NCBI GenBank assembly: GCA_019751815.1
Contig: JAIEMW010000001.1
Span: forward strand, 876,197-940,196
Length of the DNA: 64,000 nt
Source: Cyanobacteriota bacterium
GTDB taxonomy: Bacteria; Cyanobacteriota; Vampirovibrionia; Vampirovibrionales; Vampirovibrionaceae
Reading direction: 5' to 3'
Numbering within the stretch: the first letter of the stretch is position 1; every line of letters begins with the position of its first letter. A program made the position numbers and the translations under genes. The notes under the pieces were generated by a model. It was not told where the DNA came from, searched no databases, and saw only the letters and a program-made list of their open reading frames with translations. Positions 24,640-33,465 of this stretch are shown here, piece after piece.

Positions 24640-25755
24640 ATGAGTACCCCATTATCCAGTTCTAAAAAACGTATGCTGGTTATGACCGGCGGCGGTGATT
24701 GCCCAGGGCTTAACGCTGTTATTCGCGCCATTGTAAAACGCGCCAGTCAAGAGCCTGACTGGGAAGTACTCGGTAGTATCGAGGCCTTTAACGGGGTTTT
24801 ACGAGACCCTATGGAAGTTGTTCTCCTCAATAACAAAGCTGTCTCTGGGATTCACTTTCGTGGCGGCACCATTTTAAAGACCACCAATAGGGGAGGGCCT
24901 TTTGAGTGGCCTGTACAAAGCGCGGATGGTAGCTGGACATCGGTAGACCGCAGTGATGAGTTGGTCGAAAGACTCAAAAAACTGGGGGTTGAAGCGGTTA
25001 TCAGCATTGGGGGTGAAGGCTCCATGTCCATTGCTCATCGCCTGGAAGCTTGCGGCATCAATATTGTGGGCGTTCCCAAAACCATTGATAACGATCTCTC
25101 CTCTACCGATGTGACCTTTGGGTTTCAGACTGCGGTTGAGATCGCTACTGATGCGGTTGATAAGCTGGTCACAACAGCAGCCAGCCACAACCGCCTGATG
25201 ATTTTAGAGGTTATGGGCCGTCATGCGGGCTGGATTGGTCTTTCTGCCGCAATCGCCGGGGGCGCCGATGTGGCCCTGATTCCTGAAATCCCCTACAACA
25301 TTGAAAAAGTGGCTCAAAAACTAACAGACCGGATGAGTGGCGGTCGCGGCTTTGCGATTGTGGTGATTTCTGAAGGAGCCACCTCAGTCGGAGGCGAGCA
25401 AACGTCTCGTGACAGCGATCTTGCCGGATATAGCAATAAAATCCTGGGCGGTGTCGGCCATTTACTCCAGGCCCAGTTGAAAAGTCGTTTAGACGCCGAA
25501 GCCCGGGTGGTGATTTTGGGGCACCTCCAGCGAGGCGGCACCCCCACCGCATATGACCGAATTTTGGCCACGCAATTTGGTGTGAAAGCGGTAGAGCTTG
25601 TGCTAGAAGGCAAGTACGGGCATATGGTTTCTTACAGAAAGCCCCATGTGGTTTCTGTGCCTATTAAAGAAGCCATCGATAAGTATAACTTTGTGGACAC
25701 CGATAGTGATTTGGTGAGAGCTGCCCGAGGCGTGGGCATTTCTCTGGGAGATTAA
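24640..25755 (+). CDS. 6-phosphofructokinase, group III type
   Basis: This enzyme phosphorylates fructose 6-phosphate in glycolysis. It has GGGDCPGLNAVIR at the phosphate-binding N-terminus, IGGEGS at the position of the classic GGDGS, catalytic PKTIDNDL, and the substrate residues of MGRHAGW, EIPYN and HLQRGGTPTAYDR. Family work places ATP use with Gly and pyrophosphate use with Asp after GGD/E. Here it is Gly, combined with Lys in PKTIDND, as in actinobacterial group III enzymes, so ATP use is likely. ATG at 24640 is chosen; TTG at 24604 is in frame but adds a non-family stretch. Confidence 0.9.
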   Translation: MSTPLSSSKKRMLVMTGGGDCPGLNAVIRAIVKRASQEPDWEVLGSIEAFNGVLRDPMEVVLLNNKAVSGIHFRGGTILKTTNRGGPFEWPVQSADGSWTSVDRSDELVERLKKLGVEAVISIGGEGSMSIAHRLEACGINIVGVPKTIDNDLSSTDVTFGFQTAVEIATDAVDKLVTTAASHNRLMILEVMGRHAGWIGLSAAIAGGADVALIPEIPYNIEKVAQKLTDRMSGGRGFAIVVISEGATSVGGEQTSRDSDLAGYSNKILGGVGHLLQAQLKSRLDAEARVVILGHLQRGGTPTAYDRILATQFGVKAVELVLEGKYGHMVSYRKPHVVSVPIKEAIDKYNFVDTDSDLVRAARGVGISLGD

Positions 25756-25770
25756 ATAAATTTCTTTCGG

Positions 25771-26577
25771 CTAAATCCCGAGCCAGCGCTCGTACCAATG
25801 ATGGTGGGCGTGCCGCTGTTTTTTGATCCGACGCAGTTGTGTCCAAAAGAACAGCCCGTGGCTCATCAGCAAAACACCCCAGACCAACCAGCGCAAAACG
25901 GGGACCCGGCGGAACTGCAGCAACCAGGTGATTAGGCGCCCTAAACGTCCTGAACGATATCTAACCGTGAGTTCTAGTAACATTCGTACCCAACGGCCCA
26001 GCCCCCGTTTGGGATGACAGGACAAAAACCACCGGATCTGGCGTAATACGGAAAAATAGGGGGTATTGGAAAAATAGGGGGTATTATTGCCAACATCATA
26101 GGCCAAGACTTCATCAGGCAGTAACTCTTTGAGTAGTCGATTGTATTCACGGATGAGATGACTACTGAGTTGGTACGGTGACGGCAAGCTCGATTGCTTT
26201 ACCCAGATAGACTCCCACAATTGCTGTATATGCAATACCCGACGCCATGGGCTTTTGGCAGACAGTAATGTAGCCTTCAGTTCCGGACGGGCCAACATAC
26301 GATCTCCCATGTGCTCAGAGGCAAAAACCAGAGGCAAGCCCAACAAACCCAATAGCCATCCCACAGGCCCACCCAGCCATAAGAATTCATTGGCCAGTGT
26401 CAGTCCGTAACGCAAAAGCAGACCCTGAAACAATGCGGCATGAGACCACTCAACAGGGGGCTTTCCAAAAATCAGCCGAAGCCCGTTCAATACCGCGATC
26501 AGCGTTTTCACTGTAGTGAAAGCCCTCAATTGACGCGAAGACATTATCAGTATTGGCGATTTACAGGAAGGTATCAA
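25771..26577 (-). CDS. Hypothetical membrane-associated protein, intact member of a tandem pair
   Basis: This protein of up to 268 residues is basic, with hydrophobic stretches near residues 65-85 (EFLWLGGPVGWLLGLLGLP) and 225-245. It is clearly homologous to the neighbouring frameshifted gene: LWLGGPVGW aligns with TWLLGPLGW, REYNRLLKELL with NTYNKLLKDLL, and KRGLGRWVR with EKGVGRWVR. It contains a perfect in-frame 18-bp duplication (NTPYFS twice). The start is unclear; ATG at 26544 is an alternative to the first start. No family is recognised. It lies 15 bp downstream of its paralogue and is probably cotranscribed. Confidence 0.65.
   Translation of the reverse strand: MIPSCKSPILIMSSRQLRAFTTVKTLIAVLNGLRLIFGKPPVEWSHAALFQGLLLRYGLTLANEFLWLGGPVGWLLGLLGLPLVFASEHMGDRMLARPELKATLLSAKSPWRRVLHIQQLWESIWVKQSSLPSPYQLSSHLIREYNRLLKELLPDEVLAYDVGNNTPYFSNTPYFSVLRQIRWFLSCHPKRGLGRWVRMLLELTVRYRSGRLGRLITWLLQFRRVPVLRWLVWGVLLMSHGLFFWTQLRRIKKQRHAHHHWYERWLGI
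26050..26085. repeat. Perfect 18-bp tandem duplication inside a gene
   Basis: GGAAAAATAGGGGGTATT occurs twice (26050-26067 and 26068-26085). It adds six residues in frame to the minus-strand hypothetical protein. Confidence 0.9.
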
Positions 26578-26592
26578 TCCCGAAATTTAGGT

Positions 26593-27383
26593 TCACGCAT
26601 GTCGAAGTGCTTGCTTTGTGGCAGCGGACAAGCCCGCAAAGGGAAGGTGTAACAATATAAATAAGCCATTGAGAGCCAATGCTGGCACCAGAATAAACGG
26701 ACGCAACAGTGGGATACGCTTTCCCCACTTGAGTGTTTTGGTAAGGACACGGCCTATCCATTTTTGTCGGTATGCAGAAACCACTACCACGGTATTTCTC
26801 ACCCAGCGTCCAACCCCTTTTTCTGGATTAAGATGCAGCTTCCGCACAACGGCCCCAATTTCAGGGACATGTTGGGTGTCGTTGAGTAAGTCTTTGAGGA
26901 GCTTGTTGTAGGTATTCACTATCTGAGTCGCTTTTTCCCCACGGTTTTCAGTGGACATCTCATCCCAAAGCTTGTGCATATTGACGATGCTTGGCAGAGG
27001 TCCCTGTTTTTTTCCAGCTTGAGCTTGTTTAAGATGGCTTCCCCTTCTTTACTGCAGTAAGAAGCCATCGGCAGCGTGATAAGCCCAGCCGCCCAGCCAA
27101 GAGGCCCCAATAGCCACGTGGCGCCAGAGAGAATGGGAATCACATAATGAAAGAGAATCCCTTTCACCAAGGGGCCATTCACCCCTTTACGGGGATAATC
27201 CCAGAACAAGATTTTCAGGGTTTTTAGCGCACCAATATTAGCTGGGGTCTGCTCAGCGGCTGCACGCGTTACTTTTTCTTGTAGATTCTTTCCTGAAAAT
27301 CGAAGTGAGGTCTGCCGTCGGGATAGCGGCATAACCATCGGCATAACCATCGTGGGGTTGTGTTTGGGGACTGAAAGGGTCAT
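26593..27383 (-). pseudogene. Paralogue of the 25771-26577 gene, split by a -1 frame change at a slippery heptamer
   Basis: The first half reads from the ATG at 27383 and matches the N-terminal half of the neighbour (WLLGPLGWAAGLITLP). The second half, ending at 26593, matches its C-terminal half but lies in the -1 frame. Homology switches frame at a run of seven A (plus-strand T run 27007-27013). In the first frame this reads gaA AAA AAC, the classic X XXY YYZ heptamer, and slipping back one base continues as Q-G-P-L-P-S, matching the neighbour. Either a single A was lost (pseudogene or sequencing error), or the product is made by programmed frameshifting. Without frameshifting, a truncated 154-residue protein results. 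The N-terminus has an in-frame 12-bp duplication (MVMPMVMP). Confidence 0.7.
27328..27351. repeat. Perfect 12-bp tandem duplication inside a gene
   Basis: GGCATAACCATC is repeated at 27328-27339 and 27340-27351, giving MVMPMVMP near the N-terminus of the frameshifted paralogue. Confidence 0.85.
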
Positions 27384-27546
27384 GAGAACTCTTTAAATTT
27401 CTGGCTCGTTTATTTTGATTTCATTTCAATAAGGCGCTACCTAAGTAAACCCGATGACCTATTTTTTGTGCGGTGACAGGCAATCTTGCAGGCGTTGCCC
27501 GTAAATATTGCTACAATAAAATGATTATCAATAAGGATACCGAAAC

Positions 27547-28926
27547 GTGCCGCTAAAAAACCGCTGGATGTCCGTTGCTGACCCTATCCACGGCATCATC
27601 CAGTTTGACCGACTGGAAGAAACGCATCGGCTATTGCTCGATGTGATTAATAGCAAGGTTTTCCAGCGCCTGCGCCGTATTAAGCAGATGGGACTGGCTG
27701 AATTCGTTTTTCCCAATGCCACGCACAGCCGCTTTGTCCACAGCTTGGGCTCGACCCATCTGATGATTCAAACGATCCAATTTTTGAAACGCGTGGACGA
27801 GACCAAGCACACCCTTGAATCCACCTACGAAGATACCGGGATTACTTATGAACGCTTACTATTGCTCGGGATTTTAATTCACGATATTGGCCACACACCG
27901 CTATCACACACATTGGAGGACGTTCTAGGCTTGCTCGAGAACGGGCTCTCCCATGATACCCACTGGAATGCCCGTATTTTAAGAGAAGATGACGAGTTAA
28001 ACACGGTCTGGAATCGGTATCAACCCAATTTGGGCAATGCTGTGTTAGATTTTATGGGGCAAGGTGAGCGTCCAAAGCATTATCTGGCCTCTTTAATATC
28101 CAGCCAATTGGATATGGACCGATTGGATTATCTCCAGCGAGACAGCCACTTTCTGGGGGTGCAGTACGGACGCATTGAAGGGCAGCGAATTATTGGCAAC
28201 TTACTCATCGATGTAGGGCCCAACGCCCGGCCGCTGGTGGCTGTTCGCGAAGAGGCCGTCCCCGCAGTTGAGCATTACCTCTTTGGCCGTCACCAAGCCT
28301 ACAAAATGGCGCTGCATTCTCTGGATAAAGCCTCTGAAGCGTTGCTTAAAAAAACTCTCGAGCGCTTTGCCTGGGCCAGGGATAATCACGTTAACACGGG
28401 CAACACCGCAGAAGCCCTGTATCAACTGATTCGACAAGGACACAGCTTGAGTCTGGACGATTATATCCGTCTGGATGATTACTATCTGTGGCAGGCCATT
28501 CACGGTTGGGCAGATGATGCCGAAGACCCTCTCCTCAAGACACTGGCCAACCGCTTACTGAGGCATGATATTTTGAAATTTGTGGATCTCACCAAATACG
28601 GGATCTATGAAGCCTTTGACACGCTAGGCCCTGTTTACGAAGCCGTTGAAGACTACTACCACCAGCATCAGCTCTCCATGACGTTTTGCCTGGAAGAAAC
28701 CGTGGTCAAGACCAAGCCACTGTATCAAAAACGGCCTGCCAAAGAGCCTATTTGGGTAAAAACCGCCAATAGCGTGGTGGATCTGGCCGAAGTTTCGACA
28801 TTACCACTGGGAGTGGCATCGCCGCAACAAGAGCACGAACGACGGCTCGTCTTTGTCTGGGATAAAGACGCTAAATATGTGCTGATCAAAGCCCTGGAGG
28901 CCCGTTACGGGAAACCGGGGATTTAA
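27547..28926 (+). CDS. HD-domain phosphohydrolase (dNTPase/SAMHD1-like)
   Basis: This is a 459-residue HD-superfamily hydrolase. It opens with the DPIHGIIQF word typical of the SAMHD1/YwfO-like group. The metal ligands follow: His in SRFVHSLGSTH, the HD pair in LIHDIGHTPLSH near residue 112, and the late Asp in MDRLDYLQRDS. Members hydrolyse (deoxy)nucleotides, but the substrate here is not known. The start is GTG at 27547, with AAGGA 9 nt upstream; the next ATG is inside the conserved N-terminus. Confidence 0.88.
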   Translation: MPLKNRWMSVADPIHGIIQFDRLEETHRLLLDVINSKVFQRLRRIKQMGLAEFVFPNATHSRFVHSLGSTHLMIQTIQFLKRVDETKHTLESTYEDTGITYERLLLLGILIHDIGHTPLSHTLEDVLGLLENGLSHDTHWNARILREDDELNTVWNRYQPNLGNAVLDFMGQGERPKHYLASLISSQLDMDRLDYLQRDSHFLGVQYGRIEGQRIIGNLLIDVGPNARPLVAVREEAVPAVEHYLFGRHQAYKMALHSLDKASEALLKKTLERFAWARDNHVNTGNTAEALYQLIRQGHSLSLDDYIRLDDYYLWQAIHGWADDAEDPLLKTLANRLLRHDILKFVDLTKYGIYEAFDTLGPVYEAVEDYYHQHQLSMTFCLEETVVKTKPLYQKRPAKEPIWVKTANSVVDLAEVSTLPLGVASPQQEHERRLVFVWDKDAKYVLIKALEARYGKPGI

Positions 28927-29163
28927 TTAGCTGGCAAACGCTCGAATCGCTTCATGGGTCGGCAAACAGATCACTGATTCCGCCAAACTCACTGTATAAC
29001 GAGACGTATGCAAATCATTTAATAATCCTGTCTGTCGATCGGCAGACAGCCTCTCTCCCGGAATATGCCGGGCAATGGCTATCAATGCATTGGCCTCAGT
29101 TGCCAGATGGACTAGTGCGGTTTCTTCTAAAACATTTTCCAGCAATAAACGATGTTGGGACAT
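28927..29163 (-). CDS. Small hypothetical protein (78 aa)
   Basis: This 78-residue protein is Leu/Ala/Glu-rich, probably helical, with no motif that I recognise. Its stop abuts the stop of the convergent HD-domain gene with no gap. Only a weak G-rich ribosome site precedes the ATG. The clean fit between neighbours and codon use similar to them favour a real gene, but the evidence is modest. Confidence 0.45.
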   Translation of the reverse strand: MSQHRLLLENVLEETALVHLATEANALIAIARHIPGERLSADRQTGLLNDLHTSRYTVSLAESVICLPTHEAIRAFAS

Positions 29164-29248
29164 AGGTGAGTAGCACCCCCAATAGCAGACAATAACAGAA
29201 TGGTGTTACTATCCAAATAAAAACAATTTAAAAAGACCGAATGACAAA

Positions 29249-29294
29249 ATCCCCTCCCTAAAGAACGGAACTGTTACAAAAGGGGAGGGGATTA
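29249..29294 (-). terminator. Terminator of the 29321-29584 gene
   Basis: AATCCCCTCCC (29249-29259) and GGGAGGGGATT (29284-29294) form an 11-bp stem with a 24-nt loop. On the minus strand the stem is followed by TTGTCATTCGGTCTTTTT, which is only partly T-rich. Confidence 0.55.
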
Positions 29295-29320
29295 CGCGTT
29301 ATTAGTGATTTTAGCCGTTA

Positions 29321-29584
29321 TTACGAGCGTAAACTTTTCCAAGTGGGGATGTTGCCTTGGGCAAATTCATGGTCCACCCAAGCCTGCAATACATCGAGCT
29401 CTCCTTTAGTGGGCAGGGGCATCCCAATTTCCTGTATCGTCAAGCCCGAACCTCTTGACCCACCATGTGCATTATGAGTGCGCTTTGAGGGGTCATTGTT
29501 ACCGCCAATTGAAGTCGGTAGTTTCGCTCGGTTACTTCTTCTGATTTGACCAAACCCAACATTGGGTTTCACACCAATTTGCAT
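29321..29584 (-). CDS. Small basic protein with N-terminal VGFG motif, unknown function
   Basis: This is an 87-residue basic protein starting MQIGVKPNVGFGQIRRS. A central Gly/Ser/His-rich segment is followed by a more ordered, acidic-aromatic C-terminus (LDVLQAWVDHEFAQG). The ATG at 29584 has TAGGAG 10 nt upstream; two in-frame starts just before it are too close to that site. The x-F-G word near the N-terminus recurs in three other small proteins of this window. There is no family call. Confidence 0.6.
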   Translation of the reverse strand: MQIGVKPNVGFGQIRRSNRAKLPTSIGGNNDPSKRTHNAHGGSRGSGLTIQEIGMPLPTKGELDVLQAWVDHEFAQGNIPTWKSLRS

Positions 29585-29666
29585 CACCAAAAAACTCCTA
29601 AATCATAACCCACACAGTATAGGCCGATATTACGACATAAGTCGTTTTAACACAAGTGTTCTTGTT

Positions 29667-29912
29667 TTATTTTGGGAAACACTCGGTTCGCTTGCCCCCG
29701 CCAGGTTTTTTAGGAACGGGTGTTGGCAGTTGAATGGGACTGAGCCCCCCTTCTTCACCCTGTGCGTACGATGTTATTGGAAATTCTGGATTTTTAGGCT
29801 GCTGTTTTCCTTGCTCTTGCCCTTTTTCAGGCTTTTTTTTGCCTTTTTTACCACCTTTTTTACCGGCAAATTGGGCTGCCTGTGAGGCAGAACAACCAAA
29901 ATTGATAAACAT
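29667..29912 (-). CDS. Microprotein A with conserved INFGCSASQAAQFAG leader, Lys/Gly-rich
   Basis: This is an 81-residue protein. Its first 17 residues (MFINFGCSASQAAQFAG) are almost identical to those of the next upstream gene, and the DNA there is nearly identical too. The remainder is unrelated: a KKGGKKGKKK stretch, then Gln/Pro-rich sequence. GAGGG lies about 9 nt before the ATG. The leader has one Cys and no hydrophobic core, so it is not a Sec signal. It could be a sorting or processing leader, or a short binding helix; this is inference only. Confidence 0.65.
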   Translation of the reverse strand: MFINFGCSASQAAQFAGKKGGKKGKKKPEKGQEQGKQQPKNPEFPITSYAQGEEGGLSPIQLPTPVPKKPGGGKRTECFPK

Positions 29913-29971
29913 AAATAATGTCCCTCTGTAATAATGTTTCTCTAACGATGACTTCCGTTCAACTATTTCGG

Positions 29972-30187
29972 TTATTTCCCCGGAACAGTCAGCGGGAACA
30001 TAACCGGGGGTTGTGGGGGCACGAACCGAATCCCTAAAGTATGTCTTAACGCATCAACGGGACTGGTAGGTTGTGGACGTGGAATTGCTGCTGCACGAGG
30101 TTTCCCACTCTTGGCGGTGTTTATTCCGCGCTTAGTCCCCGCAAATTGGGCTGCCTGTGAGGCGGAACAACCAAAATTAATGTACAC
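29972..30187 (-). CDS. Microprotein B with conserved INFGCSASQAAQFAG leader, Pro/Arg-rich (GTG start)
   Basis: This is a 71-residue protein starting MYINFGCSASQAAQFAG, matching microprotein A, followed by an unrelated basic and Pro-rich tail. The start is GTG at 30187, with GGGAG 5 nt upstream; conservation of the following residues supports it. Codons 4-17 differ from those of microprotein A at only about three bases, while the remaining codons do not align. The two genes lie head to tail with 59 bp between them, upstream of nothing obvious. Confidence 0.65.
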   Translation of the reverse strand: MYINFGCSASQAAQFAGTKRGINTAKSGKPRAAAIPRPQPTSPVDALRHTLGIRFVPPQPPVMFPLTVPGK

Positions 30188-30273
30188 AGCGTCTCCCTTC
30201 CCAGTGTTTTATACACGTGCGCATTTAACGGTAATCACGCTTGCTGTGATTATCTGACTGAGAGCGCTTCGGG

Positions 30274-31635
30274 TCAAGCCAAGGCGTGCCGGACAATAAA
30301 ATCCGTATACACTTCTTTACCGTCCGTAAACGCGGCATTGTCCAAAAGCCGCAGGTGAAAAGGAATTGTCGTCTTCACTCCGGTAATCCCAAACTCATTG
30401 AGTGCCCGGCGCATCCGAATCATCGCTTCTTCTCGGGTATCCCCGTAAGTAATCACTTTGGCCATCAACGAATCGTAAAAGGGAGGAATACTATAGCCAG
30501 TGTACATATGGCTATCCACTCGTACGCCAGGGCCTCCTGGTGGCAAGTAACCATCCACCTTACCAGGGCAAGGCATAAAGTTTTTATCAGAGTCTTCTGC
30601 GTTGATTCGGCATTCAATGGCATGACCATGGAAACGCACATCCTCTTGCGTAAAGCGAAGGGGTTGGCCTGCGGCTACTAAGATCTGTTCTTTGAGTAAA
30701 TCGACTCCCGTGATCATCTCTGTAACAGGGTGTTCTACTTGGATCCGGGTATTCATTTCCATAAAGTAAAAATTTAGGTTCTCATCACAGAGGCATTCAA
30801 TGGTTCCCACCCCCTCATAGCCTATTTTACGAATGGCTTTTAAAATAATCTGTCCCATTTCTTCGCGTTTTTCAGGGGTCATCACAGGTGAAGGGGCTTC
30901 TTCAATCAGTTTTTGGTGACGGCGCTGAACCGAACAATCCCGCTCGCCCAGATGCACCACATTGCCGTATTGATCGGCGAGTACTTGAAATTCCACATGT
31001 CTGGGGTTTTTCACAAACTTTTCTATATACACTTCGTCGTTACCAAAGGCGGCTTTGGCTTCAGCGCGGGCAGTATTCAGTTGATTTTCAACGTCTTGCT
31101 CCGTTTCTACAACCCGCATGCCCTTACCACCCCCACCAGCAGTGGCTTTGATAATAATGGGATAACCGACGTTTCTGGCCCATGCCTGAATTAAAGCGGG
31201 ATCGGCAACCGTGCCTTCCATCCCAGGGACAACAGGGACACCCACATCGGCCATGGTCTTCTTGGCTGTGGCTTTATCACCCATGGTGCGAATCATTTCT
31301 GCCGAAGGACCAATAAATTTAATCTGGTGATCCGCACAAATATCAGCAAAGGCGGCATTTTCTGCCAAAAACCCGTAACCCGGATGGATTGCATCCACCC
31401 CAGCCATCAAGGCCACACTCATAATGTTGGTGACGTTGAGATAGCTTTTGTTAGAAGGGGCCGGCCCAATACAATAAGACTCGTCGGCCAATTGGACGTG
31501 CAGACTCTCTTCATCCGCTTGAGAGTAGACTGCCACCGTCTTAATATTCAACTCACGGCAAGCCCGAATAATTCTGAGAGCGATTTCTCCACGGTTGGCG
31601 ATGAGGATTTTCTCAAATTTTTGCATGGTTTGCAT
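30274..31635 (-). CDS. accC: Acetyl-CoA carboxylase biotin carboxylase subunit
   Basis: This 453-residue ATP-grasp enzyme carboxylates biotin on AccB in the first half-reaction of fatty acid synthesis. Signatures are [18 protein letters not shown] at the start, the Gly-rich ATP loop [35 protein letters not shown], and [15 protein letters not shown] with the catalytic and metal residues. AAGGA lies 11 nt before ATG 31635; a second ATG is three codons in. It is the last gene of efp-accB-accC. Confidence 0.97.
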   Translation of the reverse strand: MQTMQKFEKILIANRGEIALRIIRACRELNIKTVAVYSQADEESLHVQLADESYCIGPAPSNKSYLNVTNIMSVALMAGVDAIHPGYGFLAENAAFADICADHQIKFIGPSAEMIRTMGDKATAKKTMADVGVPVVPGMEGTVADPALIQAWARNVGYPIIIKATAGGGGKGMRVVETEQDVENQLNTARAEAKAAFGNDEVYIEKFVKNPRHVEFQVLADQYGNVVHLGERDCSVQRRHQKLIEEAPSPVMTPEKREEMGQIILKAIRKIGYEGVGTIECLCDENLNFYFMEMNTRIQVEHPVTEMITGVDLLKEQILVAAGQPLRFTQEDVRFHGHAIECRINAEDSDKNFMPCPGKVDGYLPPGGPGVRVDSHMYTGYSIPPFYDSLMAKVITYGDTREEAMIRMRRALNEFGITGVKTTIPFHLRLLDNAAFTDGKEVYTDFIVRHALA

Positions 31636-31687
31636 GTCAGAAGTCTTCCTTCTATTTGCAGTAAGGCCTAAGGCATAAAAGCAACTA

Positions 31688-32161
31688 CTAGGGAGTCAGC
31701 ACGATCAACGGTTGACCAAACTCAACCGGCTGCCCGTTTTCTACCAAGAAGCGAACCACCTTCCCGCTGACTTCGGCTTCCAGTTGATTCATCAGCTTCA
31801 TCGCTTCGATAATACAGACCGTTTGTCCCACAGCGACGCTTTGCCCAATTTCAACAAAGGGAGCAGCATCAGGAGACGGCGAACGGTAAAAAGTCCCCAC
31901 CATAGGAGACGTAATGGTCAGCTCATTGGCGGCAGGAGCCGTTGCAGCAGGTGTTGGCTGTGGTGCCGGAGCTGCGGTTTGAGCAGACACAGCTGGAGAA
32001 GCAGCGGCAGTCACAACCATGGTGTTAGCGGCAGCAGGAGCACTACCAAGCCCTGTCTTGATAATCACACATTTATCGCCATCAGCCACTTCCAGTTCTA
32101 GTAATTGTTTTTCGATGGCGAGATCAGCAAGATCTCTAATTTTTTGAATATCAACATCCAT
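31688..32161 (-). CDS. accB: Biotin carboxyl carrier protein of acetyl-CoA carboxylase
   Basis: This is a 157-residue carrier. An N-terminal helical segment (about 1-35) is followed by an Ala/Pro-rich flexible linker (about 45-80). The C-terminal biotinyl domain has the modified Lys in [10 protein letters not shown], near residue 122. It lies between efp and accC with short gaps (14 and 52 bp), so it belongs to one operon. Confidence 0.96.
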   Translation of the reverse strand: MDVDIQKIRDLADLAIEKQLLELEVADGDKCVIIKTGLGSAPAAANTMVVTAAASPAVSAQTAAPAPQPTPAATAPAANELTITSPMVGTFYRSPSPDAAPFVEIGQSVAVGQTVCIIEAMKLMNQLEAEVSGKVVRFLVENGQPVEFGQPLIVLTP

Positions 32162-32175
32162 GAGGGTTTGTGTCC

Positions 32176-32733
32176 TTACACACGATCCAAATACTGATTG
32201 TTTCTGGTATCCACGCGAATTTTAGTACCAACATCCACAAAGAAGGGTACTTGGACAATGGCACCGGTCTCCAGTGTGGCCGGTTTGGTCCCGCCTTGGG
32301 CTGTGTTTCCTTTTTCTGAAGGGGGGGTTTCTACCACTTCCAGCTCCACGTGGTTGGGTATGTCCACGCCAATAATCCGGGATTCGTGGCGCAGGACATA
32401 GGCCGACATGCCTTCTTTCAGATATTTCACGCCGTCCCCGATTTGGGCCTTGGTAATGGTGAGCTGATCAAACGTTTGGTTATCCATAAACGTGTAGTCG
32501 TTGCCGTCACCATAAAGGTACTGCATCTCACTTTTCTCAACCCGGGCGCTCTCCACTTTTTCACCAGCGCGAAAGGTTTTCTCAACCACTTGACCCGTTT
32601 CCACGTTTTTTAACTTGGTGCGAACAAAGGCCGCCCCTTTACCGGGTTTAACGTGCAGGAACTCAACCACCTGCCATAGCTGGCTATCAACGAGAATGGT
32701 CAAGCCGGTGCGGAAATCATTGGAGGAAATCAT
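32176..32733 (-). CDS. efp: Translation elongation factor P
   Basis: This is a 185-residue three-domain factor that relieves ribosome stalling at polyproline. Domain I carries the loop [10 protein letters not shown] with Lys32 at the usual modification position, flanked by Pro-Gly. Later words ([14 protein letters not shown], and the C-terminal [16 protein letters not shown]) match the family. No Lys-modifying partner is visible in the window. It is the first gene of efp-accB-accC. Confidence 0.97.
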   Translation of the reverse strand: MISSNDFRTGLTILVDSQLWQVVEFLHVKPGKGAAFVRTKLKNVETGQVVEKTFRAGEKVESARVEKSEMQYLYGDGNDYTFMDNQTFDQLTITKAQIGDGVKYLKEGMSAYVLRHESRIIGVDIPNHVELEVVETPPSEKGNTAQGGTKPATLETGAIVQVPFFVDVGTKIRVDTRNNQYLDRV

Positions 32734-32905
32734 GGATGTCTGGGGCCCTTTATGCTTGTAACATCAACGAAATGCGGGGATTCTAGTAATCAATGTAAAA
32801 GTTTATCATGATTGATTACTCTGACGCTCTAGCCTTGGACGCATTACCATAAATGAAAGGCGCCCCAAGCTCAACTGTTGTTAAAAATAAAAGAACAGAC
32901 TTAAT

Positions 32906-33370
32906 ATGTCTATCACTCCTGATATTTATCCAGTCAACACCCTTTCTCAACTTGAAGAATGGGCCCGTTGTTTTGCTGAAATCGTCAAGCCTGGTGATAT
33001 CATCACCCTGGACGGTCCACTTGGCGCAGGCAAAACCACTTTGGCTCAATTTTTAGGCAAATTTTGGGGCCTAGAAGACACCATGACAAGCCCGACCTAT
33101 GCCCTCATTCACGAGTACGAAACCGCGCGTTTTCCGCTTTTCCACATCGATTGCTACCGCCTTGGCCCGGCCCATGCAAATTCTCTTGCCGAGGAGCTTG
33201 GCGACGAACTGGGCACCAGTCAATCCGTGTTTCTGGTGGAGTGGGCCACGTATTCCACTTTTTTCAGCGAGGCCGCCACACACCGGATAACACTGAATTT
33301 AGACTTACTAGCAGACTCCCCTGATGGCAGCCTTCCTGAGACCCGGAAGCTCCATTGGGTTTCAAGTTGA
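32906..33370 (+). CDS. tsaE: tRNA threonylcarbamoyladenosine biosynthesis ATPase
   Basis: This 154-residue P-loop protein supports the TsaBD complex in making t6A37 in tRNAs. The Walker A LDGPLGAGKTT lies at about residues 35-45. It is followed by the family word SPTYALIHEY, then the acidic HIDCYRL and the VEWA motif near the end. It is divergent from efp and 95 bp before tsaB, consistent with a joint role. Confidence 0.93.
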   Translation: MSITPDIYPVNTLSQLEEWARCFAEIVKPGDIITLDGPLGAGKTTLAQFLGKFWGLEDTMTSPTYALIHEYETARFPLFHIDCYRLGPAHANSLAEELGDELGTSQSVFLVEWATYSTFFSEAATHRITLNLDLLADSPDGSLPETRKLHWVSS

Positions 33371-33465
33371 TTCTCGCCCAAATTGATTCTCGGCTTTGAG
33401 CCCACTAAAATAAACTGTCCGCCCTCAGTCTTTTTTGTTTTTGTTCCGAATGGACCTTTAAGACA

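Noticed and set aside
29249..29294. G/C-rich inverted repeat as a possible mobile element end
   Set aside because: It sits just past a gene stop and behaves like a terminator; no transposase or matching second end is present.
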